Shown in pieces: positions 7,120 through 15,640 of a stretch of 41,049 bases of DNA. Position 1 is the stretch's first letter, and the number at the start of each line of letters is the position of its first letter. The position numbers and the translations under genes are program-made. This DNA comes from Acidobacterium sp. Lineage in GTDB: Bacteria > Acidobacteriota > Terriglobia > Terriglobales > Acidobacteriaceae. The stretch is from contig PMSS01000404.1 in the NCBI GenBank assembly GCA_003167515.1, forward strand, positions 1 through 41,049, given 5' to 3'. Below the pieces are notes generated by a model, which saw only the letters and a list, made by a program, of their open reading frames with translations, was not told where the DNA came from and searched no databases.

Positions 7120-8585
7120 AGCCAGGCTCCTCCTCGATCTCGGCGAAGCTGATGTGGATGAACGTGGTGGTAAGCGCGACGGTGCTGGCGCTGGCGGTGA
7201 TTGCGTTTTTCTTCTACGACCTGATTTCGTTCCGGCAGAACCTGATTCGGAATCTGGAGACGTCTGCGGAGATTGTGGGGACGAACAGCGTGTCCGCGCT
7301 GACGTTTGACGATCCGCAGAGCGCGGCAGCGACGCTGCAGGCGCTGCGCACTTCACCCGATGTGGTGTCGGCGACGCTGGTAACGAATGACGGCACGACG
7401 TTCGCGGAATACCTGCGGACGGAGAGCGCGCGGCCGACGCCGGTGCGGGCGCTCGCGGAGGGGAAGAACGACGAAGACTGGGTGACGGGCAGGCAGGTGC
7501 TGCTGGCGCACCGCGTCATTTTCCAAGGCAAGGCGGTGGGCACGGTGTATATCGCGGCCGAGCTGACGGAGACGGGGCGGCGGGCGCGGCAGTATCTGCT
7601 GATTGCGTGCGGAGTTCTGCTGATCTGCATGGCGGCGGGCCTGCTGATCAGCTCGACAGCGCGGAGGCTGGTGGCGCGGCCGATGGTGGCGCTGGCGGAG
7701 ACGGCGCGCAGGGTTTCACGAGAGCGGGATTACTCGGTGCGCGCGGCGCCGCATCCGGACAAGGACGAGATTTCGGTGCTGATCGAGGCGTTCAACGAGA
7801 TGCTGGTGCAGATCCAGAGCCGGGATACGGCGCTGAACCGCGCGCGCGATCAGCTGGAGGCACGTGTGCAGGAGCGCACGGCGGCGCTGCGTGCGGCAAA
7901 TCGCGAGCTGGAAGCGTTTTCGTATACGGTCGCCCATGATCTGCGCGGGCCTCTCGATGCGGTGCAAGGGATGGTCTATATTCTCGAGAGCCTCGAGCGG
8001 GAGGAACAGGAGGGCGAGCGCCGGGAGATTCTGGAGCAGCTGCGGCAGGCCACCCGCAACATGGCCGGGCTGATCGATGATCTGCTGAACCTGTCGCGGG
8101 CGAGCACAGTCGCACTCAGGAAGGCGCCGGTGAACCTGAGCGAGATGGTGTGGCAGACTGCCGAGGAGCTGAGACGTGGGGATCCGGAACGGCGGGTGGA
8201 GTTCAAAATTGCGCGTCTGCCGGAGGTTGAGGCAGATGGGGGGTTGATCCGGGTGGCGCTCGACAACCTGATCCGCAACGCGTGGAAATACACCTCGCGC
8301 CATGACCAGGCATGCATCGAGTTCGGAGCAATGCGAGTGCGGGACGAGACGGTGTACTACGTGAAGGACGATGGAGCGGGGTTCGATCCGAAACTGAACG
8401 ATCAGCTGTTCCAGCCATTCCATCGGTTGCACAGCCGGAGCGAATTTCCCGGAACGGGAATTGGGCTGGCGACGGTGGCGCGCATCCTGGCGCGGCACGG
8501 TGGGCGAATCTGGGCGGAAGGCGCGATAGAGAAAGGTGCGACCTTCTGGTTCACGCTGAAGAGCGAGGTATCGGCGGTCGCGTGA
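7116..8585 (+). CDS. Sensor histidine kinase with periplasmic CHASE-like domain and HAMP
   Basis: 489 residues, the usual length for the class. Membrane helix 1 (about 12-38), a periplasmic sensor of about 120 residues resembling CHASE8 (SAEIVGTNSVSALTFDDP), helix 2 (about 165-188), HAMP (RPMVALAETARRVSRERDYS), a coiled coil, then HisKA with the phospho-acceptor His at residue 274 (YTVAHDLRGPL). The HATPase_c domain shows the N-box DNLIRNAWKYT, G1 DDGAGFDP and G2 GTGIGLATV. Overlap with the YfiR-family gene implies cotranslation and a joint sensing role. The nearby receiver (5900) and the flagellar genes downstream are candidate outputs. Confidence 0.92.
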   Translation: MKPGSSSISAKLMWMNVVVSATVLALAVIAFFFYDLISFRQNLIRNLETSAEIVGTNSVSALTFDDPQSAAATLQALRTSPDVVSATLVTNDGTTFAEYLRTESARPTPVRALAEGKNDEDWVTGRQVLLAHRVIFQGKAVGTVYIAAELTETGRRARQYLLIACGVLLICMAAGLLISSTARRLVARPMVALAETARRVSRERDYSVRAAPHPDKDEISVLIEAFNEMLVQIQSRDTALNRARDQLEARVQERTAALRAANRELEAFSYTVAHDLRGPLDAVQGMVYILESLEREEQEGERREILEQLRQATRNMAGLIDDLLNLSRASTVALRKAPVNLSEMVWQTAEELRRGDPERRVEFKIARLPEVEADGGLIRVALDNLIRNAWKYTSRHDQACIEFGAMRVRDETVYYVKDDGAGFDPKLNDQLFQPFHRLHSRSEFPGTGIGLATVARILARHGGRIWAEGAIEKGATFWFTLKSEVSAVA

Positions 8586-8701
8586 GGGGAGAGGCGCGCT
8601 CGCGCCGGGGACTTCTCGCTGGGTCGGGGGGAGAGATCCTGAGAATTCTCTAATCCTATTGTCTTCTTTTGGGGCATCCGCTCGCTCTTCGGGTGGGTGC
8701 G

Positions 8702-9130
8702 ATGCCTCCTGAACCGGATAACAAGCCGCAGCTAGGGACAACTGCGACGGCGCCGCAGCCAACCGCAGGCGCTGGGGGAGCTGCGGCGGCGCGTGCGCCC
8801 GCGCTCGGAGCTGTCGGGGCGGGTGCGGTGCAGGCTGCCGGGCCAGCAGCTGCCGGGGCGCTCGTGGTACACAGCGACGGAGTCGAAGATCCGCCGCCGG
8901 AGGAGCCTGATACGCGCCTGGACCGGCTGCCGATGCGGCTGGACGCGTTGGTCAAGGTCCATTCGTTCCGGGTGCAGGACCTGCTGTCGATGGAAAAAGG
9001 AACGATTGTGGAGACAGTGCACGAGCATACCCAGGATGTTCCGGTGCGCTCGGGAAGCGCATTGTTGGTGTGGGCGGAGTTCGAGGTGCTGGATCAGAGG
9101 CTGGCGGTCCGGATTACACGGCTCTCCTAA
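8702..9130 (+). CDS. fliN: FliN-like motor-switch protein with Ala/Pro-rich N terminus
   Basis: 142 residues from the ATG at 8702; the track's TTG at 8669 is less likely. The first about 60 residues are an Ala/Gly/Pro-rich low-complexity linker. Residues about 75-142 form a divergent SpoA (FliN/FliM C-terminal) domain: LDALVKVHSFRVQDLLSMEK, then a C-terminal LAVRITRLS. The canonical DPVDLIVGDKIVARGEV loop of FliN is replaced by VPVRSGSALLVWAEFEV. A second, canonical FliN lies at 16600, so this may be a specialised paralogue that docks to the C-ring or to FliH. It opens the fliNOPQR-flhBA run. Confidence 0.78.
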   Translation: MPPEPDNKPQLGTTATAPQPTAGAGGAAAARAPALGAVGAGAVQAAGPAAAGALVVHSDGVEDPPPEEPDTRLDRLPMRLDALVKVHSFRVQDLLSMEKGTIVETVHEHTQDVPVRSGSALLVWAEFEVLDQRLAVRITRLS

Positions 9131-9199
9131 GACGAGAAGGTTGCGCCGTGGGTCCTCCTGGTGATGGATGGTTCTGAACGGGGGCGGAGGATGGGTGGC

Positions 9200-9244
9200 T
9201 TCGTAACGGCCCGCAAGGGATCGGCAGTTCGTAACGGTTCGCAA
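9200..9244. repeat. Imperfect 17-bp direct repeat in the fliN-fliO gap
   Basis: TTCGTAACGGCCCGCAA (9200-9216) and TTCGTAACGGTTCGCAA (9228-9244) differ at two positions and lie 28 bp apart. They could be protein-binding sites or a local duplication; no promoter was identified next to them. Confidence 0.6.
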
Positions 9245-9316
9245 ATGACGGAATTAGCTGCGCAGGAAGTGGGGCGGAGCGCGGGGGACCGACGGATGGG
9301 AGGATCGAGGAACACG

Positions 9317-9598
9317 ATGGGGATGATACTGAATCCGGTTTTTGAGGGAAGCACGCCACTGCCGCGCTACAGCTGGACGATGCGGATGGGCTTGTGGCTG
9401 CGGAGGCTGATGAGTCTGCCGACCGCCGGCGAGATGCCGATCCGGCTCGAGGGCAGGCTGAGTCTGGGGCCGAAGAAGTCGCTGGTGCTGGTGAACTGCC
9501 GCGGTAAGAGCGTACTGCTGGCCCTGGGAACGGAAAGCATTACGCCGATTATGGAAGTACCGCCGCACCGGCGGCGGAGAAGGGATTCCGCGCAGTGA
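9317..9598 (+). CDS. fliO: FliO-like flagellar export component lacking an obvious membrane segment
   Basis: 93 residues from the ATG at 9317, chosen because GAGG lies 6 nt upstream; the track start at 9161 gives a non-conserved leader. FliO helps assemble the FliP ring of the export gate. The conserved part is RLEGRLSLGPKKSLVLVNCR followed by LLALGTESITPI, the FliO soluble domain. Normal FliO has an N-terminal membrane helix, but here only PLPRYSWTMRMGLWLRRLM precedes the domain, which is too short and charged for a clear TM. The stop codon overlaps the GTG start of fliP (GTGA). Position between fliN and fliP supports the name. Confidence 0.75.
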   Translation: MGMILNPVFEGSTPLPRYSWTMRMGLWLRRLMSLPTAGEMPIRLEGRLSLGPKKSLVLVNCRGKSVLLALGTESITPIMEVPPHRRRRRDSAQ

Positions 9599-10296
9599 AC
9601 GCGTTGTTCCTGGCCGCAGTGAAGGCCCGGAGCGGGCTGCCGGGGCTCGATCTGTCGGGGCATATCGGCAACAACAACTCGATCCCCTGGACGATTGTCT
9701 TCACCCTGACGCTGCTGACGCTGTTGCCGGCGATCCTGCTGGCGATGACGCCGATGGTGCGGCTGCTGGTGGTCTTTCACTTTCTGCGCCAGGCGCTGGG
9801 CACGCAGACCGCGCCGTCGAACCAGGTGCTGATGGGGCTGGGCCTGATGATGACCTGGTTCCTGATGCAGCCGGTTCTGGTGCAGGTGGACCAGCAGGCG
9901 GTGGAACCGTTTCGGGCGGGGCAGATCTCAGGGTGGGATGCGATCGACCGGGGATCGGAGCCGGTGAAGACCTACATGCTGCGCTACGCGCGCGAGAAGG
10001 ATCTGGCGCTGTTTGTCTCGGCGTCGATGACGGAGCGGCCGGCGAAGCCTGGCGACCTGCCCATCCGGGTGGTGGTGCCGGCCTACATCCTGAGCGAGCT
10101 GAAGGCGGGATTCGAGATCGGCGCGGTGCTGTTTCTGCCCTTCCTGCTGGTGGACATGGTGGTGGCCTCGATTACGACTTCGATCGGGATGTTCCAGCTG
10201 CCGCCGGTGGTGATCTCGACGCCGCTGAAGATTCTGCTTTTCGTGATGGTGGACGGCTGGAACCTGCTGGCCAGCTCGCTGCTGAAGAGCTTTTAA
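9595..10296 (+). CDS. fliP: Flagellar export gate protein FliP
   Basis: 233 residues. It forms the core pentamer of the type III export gate in the inner membrane together with FliQ and FliR. The FliP signature is clear: LLVVFHFLRQALGTQTAPSN, then VKTYMLRYAREKDLALF and PAYILSELKAGFEIGAVLF, with LLVDMVVASITTSIGM near the C terminus. Four hydrophobic segments are expected. Unlike enterobacterial FliP, there is no separate cleavable signal peptide ahead of the first helix, only a short leader (MNALFLAAVKARSG). The GTG start overlaps the fliO stop. Confidence 0.95.
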   Translation: MNALFLAAVKARSGLPGLDLSGHIGNNNSIPWTIVFTLTLLTLLPAILLAMTPMVRLLVVFHFLRQALGTQTAPSNQVLMGLGLMMTWFLMQPVLVQVDQQAVEPFRAGQISGWDAIDRGSEPVKTYMLRYAREKDLALFVSASMTERPAKPGDLPIRVVVPAYILSELKAGFEIGAVLFLPFLLVDMVVASITTSIGMFQLPPVVISTPLKILLFVMVDGWNLLASSLLKSF

Positions 10297-10365
10297 CCTG
10301 GCCATCAACCTGGGCGCACGGGCGCCGGGAAGAGATGGGACGGAAATGTTCAGGAAAGGAACGCG

Positions 10366-10641
10366 ATGGGACCGGATGCGGTAGCGGAGCTCATGCGCAA
10401 TCTGCTGCGGGAGGCGTTGATCCTGGGAGCGCCGGTGCTCGCGGCGGCCTGCATCACGAGCTTCCTGATCAGCCTGTTGCAGACGCTGACGTCGTTGCAG
10501 GACCAGACCATCTCGACGGTGCCGCGGCTGCTGATTGTGGTGGGGCTGCTGATGGCGGCGCTGCCCTGGTTCCTGGGCCGGCTGATGAGCTACACCCTTT
10601 CGCTGTTCTCGGATTTCCATCGCTTTCTGGGGGCGGGATGA
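10366..10641 (+). CDS. fliQ: Flagellar export gate protein FliQ
   Basis: 91 residues, the normal FliQ length (about 89). Two membrane helices (about 17-39 and 52-74) are joined by a conserved loop LTSLQDQTISTVPRLL. FliQ packs around the outside of the FliP/FliR core of the export gate. The ATG at 10366 follows a 69-nt gap after fliP with an AGGAA-type ribosome site (caggaaaggaacgcg). Its stop overlaps the start of fliR (ATGA). Confidence 0.95.
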   Translation: MGPDAVAELMRNLLREALILGAPVLAAACITSFLISLLQTLTSLQDQTISTVPRLLIVVGLLMAALPWFLGRLMSYTLSLFSDFHRFLGAG

Positions 10642-11420
10642 AGTTGGGCAACGCGAACTGGGAGGGAACCCTCGAGGCCATGACGCTGGTGATGGTGCGG
10701 ATCAGTGGACTGATGGTCTTTGCTCCGGTGTTCTCCTCGGCGGCGATCCCGGTGCGGGTGAAGGCGGCTTTTGTGCTGGCCGTGTCGTTTCTGGTGGCGC
10801 CGGTGGTTGCGGCTTTTCCGCGCGCGCACGCGGAGCTGGGGATGCTGCCGGTCCTCGGAGAGCTGAGCGTGGGACTGGTTCTCGGCATGACGCTGTCGCT
10901 CCTGTTCGCGGCGCTTGATTTTGCCGGGCAGGTGATGGGATTTCAGTTCAGCTTCTCTCTGGTGAACCTGATGGATCCGAATGCTCCGGTGCAGACTCCG
11001 CTGCTGGGGCAGATGTTCGGGCTGCTGGGAACGCTGGTGGTGGTGGGCGCGGGACTGGACCGCACGCTGCTGGCCGCTCTTTTGCGGACCTTCGCAGCAG
11101 CGCCGGTGGGGACGGTGACCCTCGATCCGCATGCCGGTCTGGCGATTGTCACGATGGCGGGCGGAATTTTTGCGGCGGCGCTGCAGCTGTCGGCTCCCGT
11201 AATCGGGGCGACGCTGCTGGCGGAGCTGGCGGTAGCGCTGGCCGGAAAGCTCTCGCCGCAGCTGCCGGTGATGGCGATGACCGTGCCGCTGAAGACCCTG
11301 GTGGGCTTCGGCGTTCTGATTGGGTCGCTGGCGCTGTGGCCGCACTGGATCGAGGCGCGCTTCGCGGCGCTGCTCGACGACGCGGGACGGCTTTTGGCGA
11401 CTGCGGCGGGAGCGGCTTAA
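10638..11420 (+). CDS. fliR: Flagellar export gate protein FliR
   Basis: 260 residues, the family's usual size, beginning at the ATG that overlaps the fliQ stop. The track fuses it to an upstream out-of-frame extension from 9933, which is a shadow of fliP and fliQ. FliR contributes one subunit to the FliP5-FliQ4-FliR1 export gate and contacts FlhB. Several hydrophobic helices and motifs such as VRISGLMVFAPVFSS, FAGQVMGFQFSFSLVNLMDP and PVMAMTVPLKTLVGFGVL are characteristic. It is followed 3 nt later by flhB. Confidence 0.95.
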   Translation: MKLGNANWEGTLEAMTLVMVRISGLMVFAPVFSSAAIPVRVKAAFVLAVSFLVAPVVAAFPRAHAELGMLPVLGELSVGLVLGMTLSLLFAALDFAGQVMGFQFSFSLVNLMDPNAPVQTPLLGQMFGLLGTLVVVGAGLDRTLLAALLRTFAAAPVGTVTLDPHAGLAIVTMAGGIFAAALQLSAPVIGATLLAELAVALAGKLSPQLPVMAMTVPLKTLVGFGVLIGSLALWPHWIEARFAALLDDAGRLLATAAGAA

Positions 11421-11423
11421 TCC

Positions 11424-12548
11424 ATGCCTGGCGACCGGACAGAGAAGGCGAGTCCACGGCAGCGGCAGAAGGCAGCCGAGCACGGCGATCGAGCGCGCAG
11501 CCGCGATCTGATGTCGGGTGCAGCCATGCTGGCGGGAACCTTCGCGCTGGGCAGCGTAGCCGGGAAATGCGTCGAGGGGTGGGCCGGGGCGTATCGTGCG
11601 TTTCTGGCCATCGGACAGCCGGCACTATGGGATCGCTCGACAGCGGCAGAGACGGTATTGGCGATGCGCGGGATCGTGCTGCGGACGCTCGAACCGGTGG
11701 GCATCGTCTTCCTCGCATCGCTGGCGGCGGCGGTGGCGGCCGGGGTGATGCAGGGCGGGGGCTGGAGTCTGAATTTCGAGGCGTTGTCGCCCAAGCCGGA
11801 GCGGCTCAGTCCTGCGGAGAACGCCAAAAATGTCTTTTCGCTGCGCGGCGCGGTGCGGCTAGGTAAGTCGCTGGTGCCGGTGGTGCTGCTGGGCTTCTTC
11901 GCGGTTCGCGCCATCGAGGCGCAGACCGAGATTCCGCCCATGAGCATGGAGCGGTATCCGGACGTATTTGCCGAGATGTACAACCTGCTGCTCGACGGGG
12001 CGTGGATTTTCCTCGGCTGGGCGGGCATCGACTACGTGATGGAGTGGCGAAGCCGGGAGAGCCGCCTGCGCATGTCGAAGCAGGACATGCGCGACGAGTA
12101 CCGGGAGATGGAGGGGAGTCCGCAGGTGAAGTCTAGGATACGCGGACTGCGCCGGCAGATGCGGAGGCGCCAGCTGAAGGCGGATATCGGGCGGGCTTCG
12201 GTGGTGGTGACGAACCCGACGCACTACGCCGTGGCGCTGACCTTCAATTTCGAGACGATGGAACCGCCGCGTGTGCTGGCCAAGGGCAGGGATTTGCTGG
12301 CGGCGCAGATTCGGGAAGAGGCGCAGTGGGCGGGCGTGCCGATTGTCGAGAATCCGCCGCTGGCGCGATCGCTCTACCGCCAGGTGGAGCAGGGTCAGAC
12401 GATTCCTTATGAACTGTACGCGGCGGTGGCGGCGATTCTGGCATGGCTCTACCGGCGCGAGGTCGAGGAGCGCGTGCGGCGAGAACGGGCCGACGCCCAG
12501 GCCCGCGCAAAGAAAAACCACGGTGGCGGCCCGAGAGAGGCGCGATGA
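11424..12548 (+). CDS. flhB: Flagellar export switch protein FlhB
   Basis: 374 residues. FlhB sets export substrate specificity; its cytoplasmic domain self-cleaves inside the NPTH loop when the hook is complete. The sequence has the N-terminal PGDRTEKASPRQRQKA element, four membrane segments, and the conserved cytoplasmic part with VVTNPTHYAVAL. The Asn of NPTH is at about residue 264, as in other FlhBs. The C-terminal part also contains GVPIVENPPLARSLY. The start at 11424 follows fliR by 3 nt without a strong ribosome site, so coupling is likely. Confidence 0.96.
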   Translation: MPGDRTEKASPRQRQKAAEHGDRARSRDLMSGAAMLAGTFALGSVAGKCVEGWAGAYRAFLAIGQPALWDRSTAAETVLAMRGIVLRTLEPVGIVFLASLAAAVAAGVMQGGGWSLNFEALSPKPERLSPAENAKNVFSLRGAVRLGKSLVPVVLLGFFAVRAIEAQTEIPPMSMERYPDVFAEMYNLLLDGAWIFLGWAGIDYVMEWRSRESRLRMSKQDMRDEYREMEGSPQVKSRIRGLRRQMRRRQLKADIGRASVVVTNPTHYAVALTFNFETMEPPRVLAKGRDLLAAQIREEAQWAGVPIVENPPLARSLYRQVEQGQTIPYELYAAVAAILAWLYRREVEERVRRERADAQARAKKNHGGGPREAR

Positions 12549-12584
12549 GGAGGGGACGATGATGACAGGACGGAGGGCTATGCG

Positions 12585-14672
12585 ATGAGTGCAGGAGCGA
12601 TGACCCTGGGGACAGCCGCACCGGGCGGAGGTATGAGAGCGCTGCGCAATCTGGTGTTGCCGGTGGCTGCGATCAGCGTTCTGTTCGTGATGGTGGTGCC
12701 GGTTCCGGCCTTCGTCATGGACATGCTGCTGGCCTGTTCGATGGCGGCCTCGATCCTGGTGTTTCTGTCGGCGGTGCAGCTTAGGCGGGCGGTGGACTTC
12801 TCGGTGTTTCCAACGCTGTTGCTGCTGCTGACGCTGTTTCGTCTGTCGCTGAATATTGCGTCGAGCCGGCGCATTCTCCTGCATGGCAACGAAGGAACGT
12901 CGGCGGCGGGCAAGGTGATCGAGGCGTTCGGGCAGTTTGTGGTGGGCGGCAATTACGTCGTCGGGTTTGTGTTGTTCCTGGCGCTGATCGCGATCCAGTT
13001 CTTAGTGGTGAGCCACGGCGCCGTGCGCACCGCCGAGGTGACGGCGCGCTTCACGCTCGACGCGCTGCCGGGCAAGCAGATGGCCATCGATGCGGACATG
13101 AACGCGGGACTGATCGATGAGTCGACGGCGAGAAAGCGGCGGCAGGCGATCGCGCAGGAGGCCGAGTTTTACGGGGCGATGGACGGGGCTGCACGCTTCA
13201 ACCAGCGCGACTCGCTGGCCACGATTCTGATTACCGCCATCAATATCGTGGCCGGGCTGCTGATCGGGACGCTGCAGCAGGGAGTTGACCTGGGCGAAGC
13301 GGTGCGCACCTACACGATTCTGACGGTGGGCGACGGACTGGTGACGATGATTCCTTCTCTGCTGGTCTCGGTCGCGGGCGGAATGGTGCTGACGCGGGCC
13401 TCGTCGGCCGGACAGCTGACGACAGAGCTGGGAGCGCAGTTGCTGGGGAATGGATCGACGCTTTATGTGGCGAGCGGAGTGCTGGGGGCGTTGTGTCTGA
13501 TTCCCGGTTTGCCCAAGCTCGCGTTTCTGCTGCCGGCCGTGGCGCTGGGATACGCGGGGACGCGCGTGGTGAAACGCCAGGCTCCGACGGCGGAAGGCGA
13601 GACGGGAAAAAAAGCGGCGGAGAAGCCGGAGAATCTGGCAGCGATTCTGCGCCTCGACGAGCTGAGCCTTGAGATCGGCTTCCAGCTGATTCCTCTGGTC
13701 GACGAAAAGCAGGGCGGGCAGATGTTGCAGCGGGTAAAGACGCTGCGGCGTCATCTGGCTGGAGAACTGGGGTTCCTGATTCCACCTGTCCATATTTCCG
13801 ACAACCTGCGGCTCAAAGCGCGGGAGTACGTCGTCTCGCTGCGGGGAGTCGAGATCGGCCGCTGGCAGACGGAGGGGAGCTGCCTGCTGGCGGTGTCGAC
13901 GGAGGCGCAGCCGCGGCCGCTGCCGGGCAAAGAGACGCGGGAGCCGGCCTATGGAACTCCGGCGCGCTGGATCCAGCCGGCGGTCGAAGAAGAGGCGCTG
14001 GCGGCCGGCTATTCGGTGGTGGATCACGTGACGGTGATCGGGACGCATCTCGGGGAGCTGATCCGGAAACATGCGCACGAACTGCTGGGCCGGGCGGAGA
14101 CCAAGCGGCTGCTGGACTCGCTCGGGGAGAGCCATCCGAAGCTGGTCGAGGAACTGGTGCCGAAGGTACTTTCGCTTGGCGAGGTGCAGAGAGTTCTGCA
14201 GCAGCTTCTGCGGGAGCGGGTCTCGATTCGCGATCTGGGAACGATTCTGGAGACGCTGGTCGAGACGGCTGCACAGAACCGCAGCCTGCCACAACTGGTC
14301 GAAGCGGCTCGCCAGTCGCTGGGGCGGCGGCTGGTGCAGCCCCTGCTCGAAGCAGACGGGACGCTGCGGGTGATCGCGCTCGAGCCGGCGCTCGAGGAGG
14401 AGCTGATGGGGCTGGTCTCGCCCGAGCCGGGGGCGCGGCAGCTGGCCTCGGGCGGGAATACGCCGATCCTGAAGCGCATCCTCGATTCTTTGAAACATCT
14501 TATGGGGCCGGCTTCGGCTTCGGCCCAGCCCGTGCTGCTCTGTTCGAGTCCGGCGCGGTATCACGTGCGGCGGTGGCTTGAGCCGGTGCTGCCGCGGCTG
14601 ACAGTTGTCGCCCCGGCCGAGATCCCCTTGGAGGTTCAGGTGCGGGCTGCGGGGATTGTGCGCCAGAGTTGA
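12585..14672 (+). CDS. flhA: Flagellar export protein FlhA
   Basis: 695 residues, the expected FHIPEP-family length. FlhA is the large membrane component whose cytoplasmic ring binds chaperone-substrate complexes and couples proton flow to export. The N-terminal half has about eight membrane helices with the signature LLTLFRLSLNIASSRRILLH. The regulatory loop with GKQMAIDADMNAGLIDE is intact. The C-terminal cytoplasmic domain begins near residue 340. The ATG at 12585 has GGAGG upstream. A 659-residue minus-strand ORF covering this gene is a composition shadow. Confidence 0.97.
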   Translation: MSAGAMTLGTAAPGGGMRALRNLVLPVAAISVLFVMVVPVPAFVMDMLLACSMAASILVFLSAVQLRRAVDFSVFPTLLLLLTLFRLSLNIASSRRILLHGNEGTSAAGKVIEAFGQFVVGGNYVVGFVLFLALIAIQFLVVSHGAVRTAEVTARFTLDALPGKQMAIDADMNAGLIDESTARKRRQAIAQEAEFYGAMDGAARFNQRDSLATILITAINIVAGLLIGTLQQGVDLGEAVRTYTILTVGDGLVTMIPSLLVSVAGGMVLTRASSAGQLTTELGAQLLGNGSTLYVASGVLGALCLIPGLPKLAFLLPAVALGYAGTRVVKRQAPTAEGETGKKAAEKPENLAAILRLDELSLEIGFQLIPLVDEKQGGQMLQRVKTLRRHLAGELGFLIPPVHISDNLRLKAREYVVSLRGVEIGRWQTEGSCLLAVSTEAQPRPLPGKETREPAYGTPARWIQPAVEEEALAAGYSVVDHVTVIGTHLGELIRKHAHELLGRAETKRLLDSLGESHPKLVEELVPKVLSLGEVQRVLQQLLRERVSIRDLGTILETLVETAAQNRSLPQLVEAARQSLGRRLVQPLLEADGTLRVIALEPALEEELMGLVSPEPGARQLASGGNTPILKRILDSLKHLMGPASASAQPVLLCSSPARYHVRRWLEPVLPRLTVVAPAEIPLEVQVRAAGIVRQS

Positions 14673-14749
14673 TCTGGCGGGCATAGGCAGAGGGCAGGGA
14701 CGACGCAAGGTCAGGGCAGTGGCAAGGTCGGGGACGAGGAGCCAGCGCG

Positions 14750-15634
14750 ATGGACTATGCAGGTCAGGCAGCGGAGACGTGGAGAAAACCGGGTCGGGAA
14801 AGCCCGGCCGCAACGAGGGACACGGGACTCGAGACCAGCAGACTGGAAACGAGGAAAGTGGAAATGGAAACCAGCGAAGCGGAAGCCCGGGACCGGGAAT
14901 CCATGTCCGGGCCGCCAGCGAACGACGAGGAGCGCGAGCGGATGATGCTCGAACACATGCCTGCCGTGCGCTGGACGGCAAGGCGCATTCACGAGCGCCT
15001 GCCCCAGCACGTGGACATGGAAGATCTGGTGAGCGCGGGCACTCTGGGTCTCCTCGATGCCTTCCGCAAGTTCGACCCCGCGAAGAAGGTGCAGTTTCGC
15101 AGCTACGCGCAGTTCCGCATCCGGGGAGCGATCCTCGACAGCCTCAGGACGCTCGACTGGAGCCCGCGCGATCTGCGCCGCAAGGGGCGTGCAGTCGAGG
15201 AGGCGGTGCGGCGGCTGACGGCGCGCTGCGGGCGGGCGCCATCCGAACCCGAAGTGGCGCACGAGATGAGCCTCGGCCTTGAGGAGTATCAGCAGCTCCT
15301 GGGCGAGCTGAAGGGGCTTGAGATCGGCACGCTGCATATCGAGCGCTCCGAGGACTCAGGAGAAGAGGAACTGGCCTACATTCCGAATCGTCCCGACGAC
15401 GATCCGCTGTTTCGCTGTCTGCGCGGGGAGATGCGCGAGCGTCTGGCCTCGGCCATCGACCGGCTGCCGGAGCGGGAACGTCTGGTGGTGACGCTCTATT
15501 ACTACGAGGAGATGACGATGAAGGAGATCGGGCTGGCGCTGGGGGTGGTCGAATCGCGGGTCTCGCAAATCCATTCCTCGGCGGTAGTCCACTTGCGTGC
15601 AGGCCTTCAGGAATTCGGGACGGGGCGGCGGTAA
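14750..15634 (+). CDS. fliA: Flagellar sigma factor FliA (sigma-28)
   Basis: RNA polymerase sigma factor for late flagellar genes. Region 2 reads HVDMEDLVSAGTLGLLDAFRKF..FRSYAQFRIRGAILDSLRTLDW, the FliA/WhiG hallmark. Region 3 is RAPSEPEVAHEM and region 4 is ERLVVTLYYYEEMTMKEIGL with LGVVESRVSQIHSSA. The ATG at 14750 has GAGGAG 8 nt upstream and gives 294 residues. An ATG at 14864 with GAGG 9 nt upstream would give 256, closer to the family norm, so the start is uncertain and the extra N-terminal residues are low-complexity. FlgM, encoded at 23975, is the expected anti-sigma partner. Confidence 0.93.
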   Translation: MDYAGQAAETWRKPGRESPAATRDTGLETSRLETRKVEMETSEAEARDRESMSGPPANDEERERMMLEHMPAVRWTARRIHERLPQHVDMEDLVSAGTLGLLDAFRKFDPAKKVQFRSYAQFRIRGAILDSLRTLDWSPRDLRRKGRAVEEAVRRLTARCGRAPSEPEVAHEMSLGLEEYQQLLGELKGLEIGTLHIERSEDSGEEELAYIPNRPDDDPLFRCLRGEMRERLASAIDRLPERERLVVTLYYYEEMTMKEIGLALGVVESRVSQIHSSAVVHLRAGLQEFGTGRR

Positions 15635-15640
15635 ACCGGT

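Noticed and set aside
9933-10637. N-terminal extension of the fliR ORF in the track
   Set aside because: It is the out-of-frame reading of fliP and fliQ; the real fliR begins at the ATG overlapping the fliQ stop.
13002-14981. 659-residue minus-strand ORF opposite flhA/fliA
   Set aside because: Arg/Gln/His/Pro-rich composition and no motif; it is an antisense shadow of the real flhA and fliA genes.
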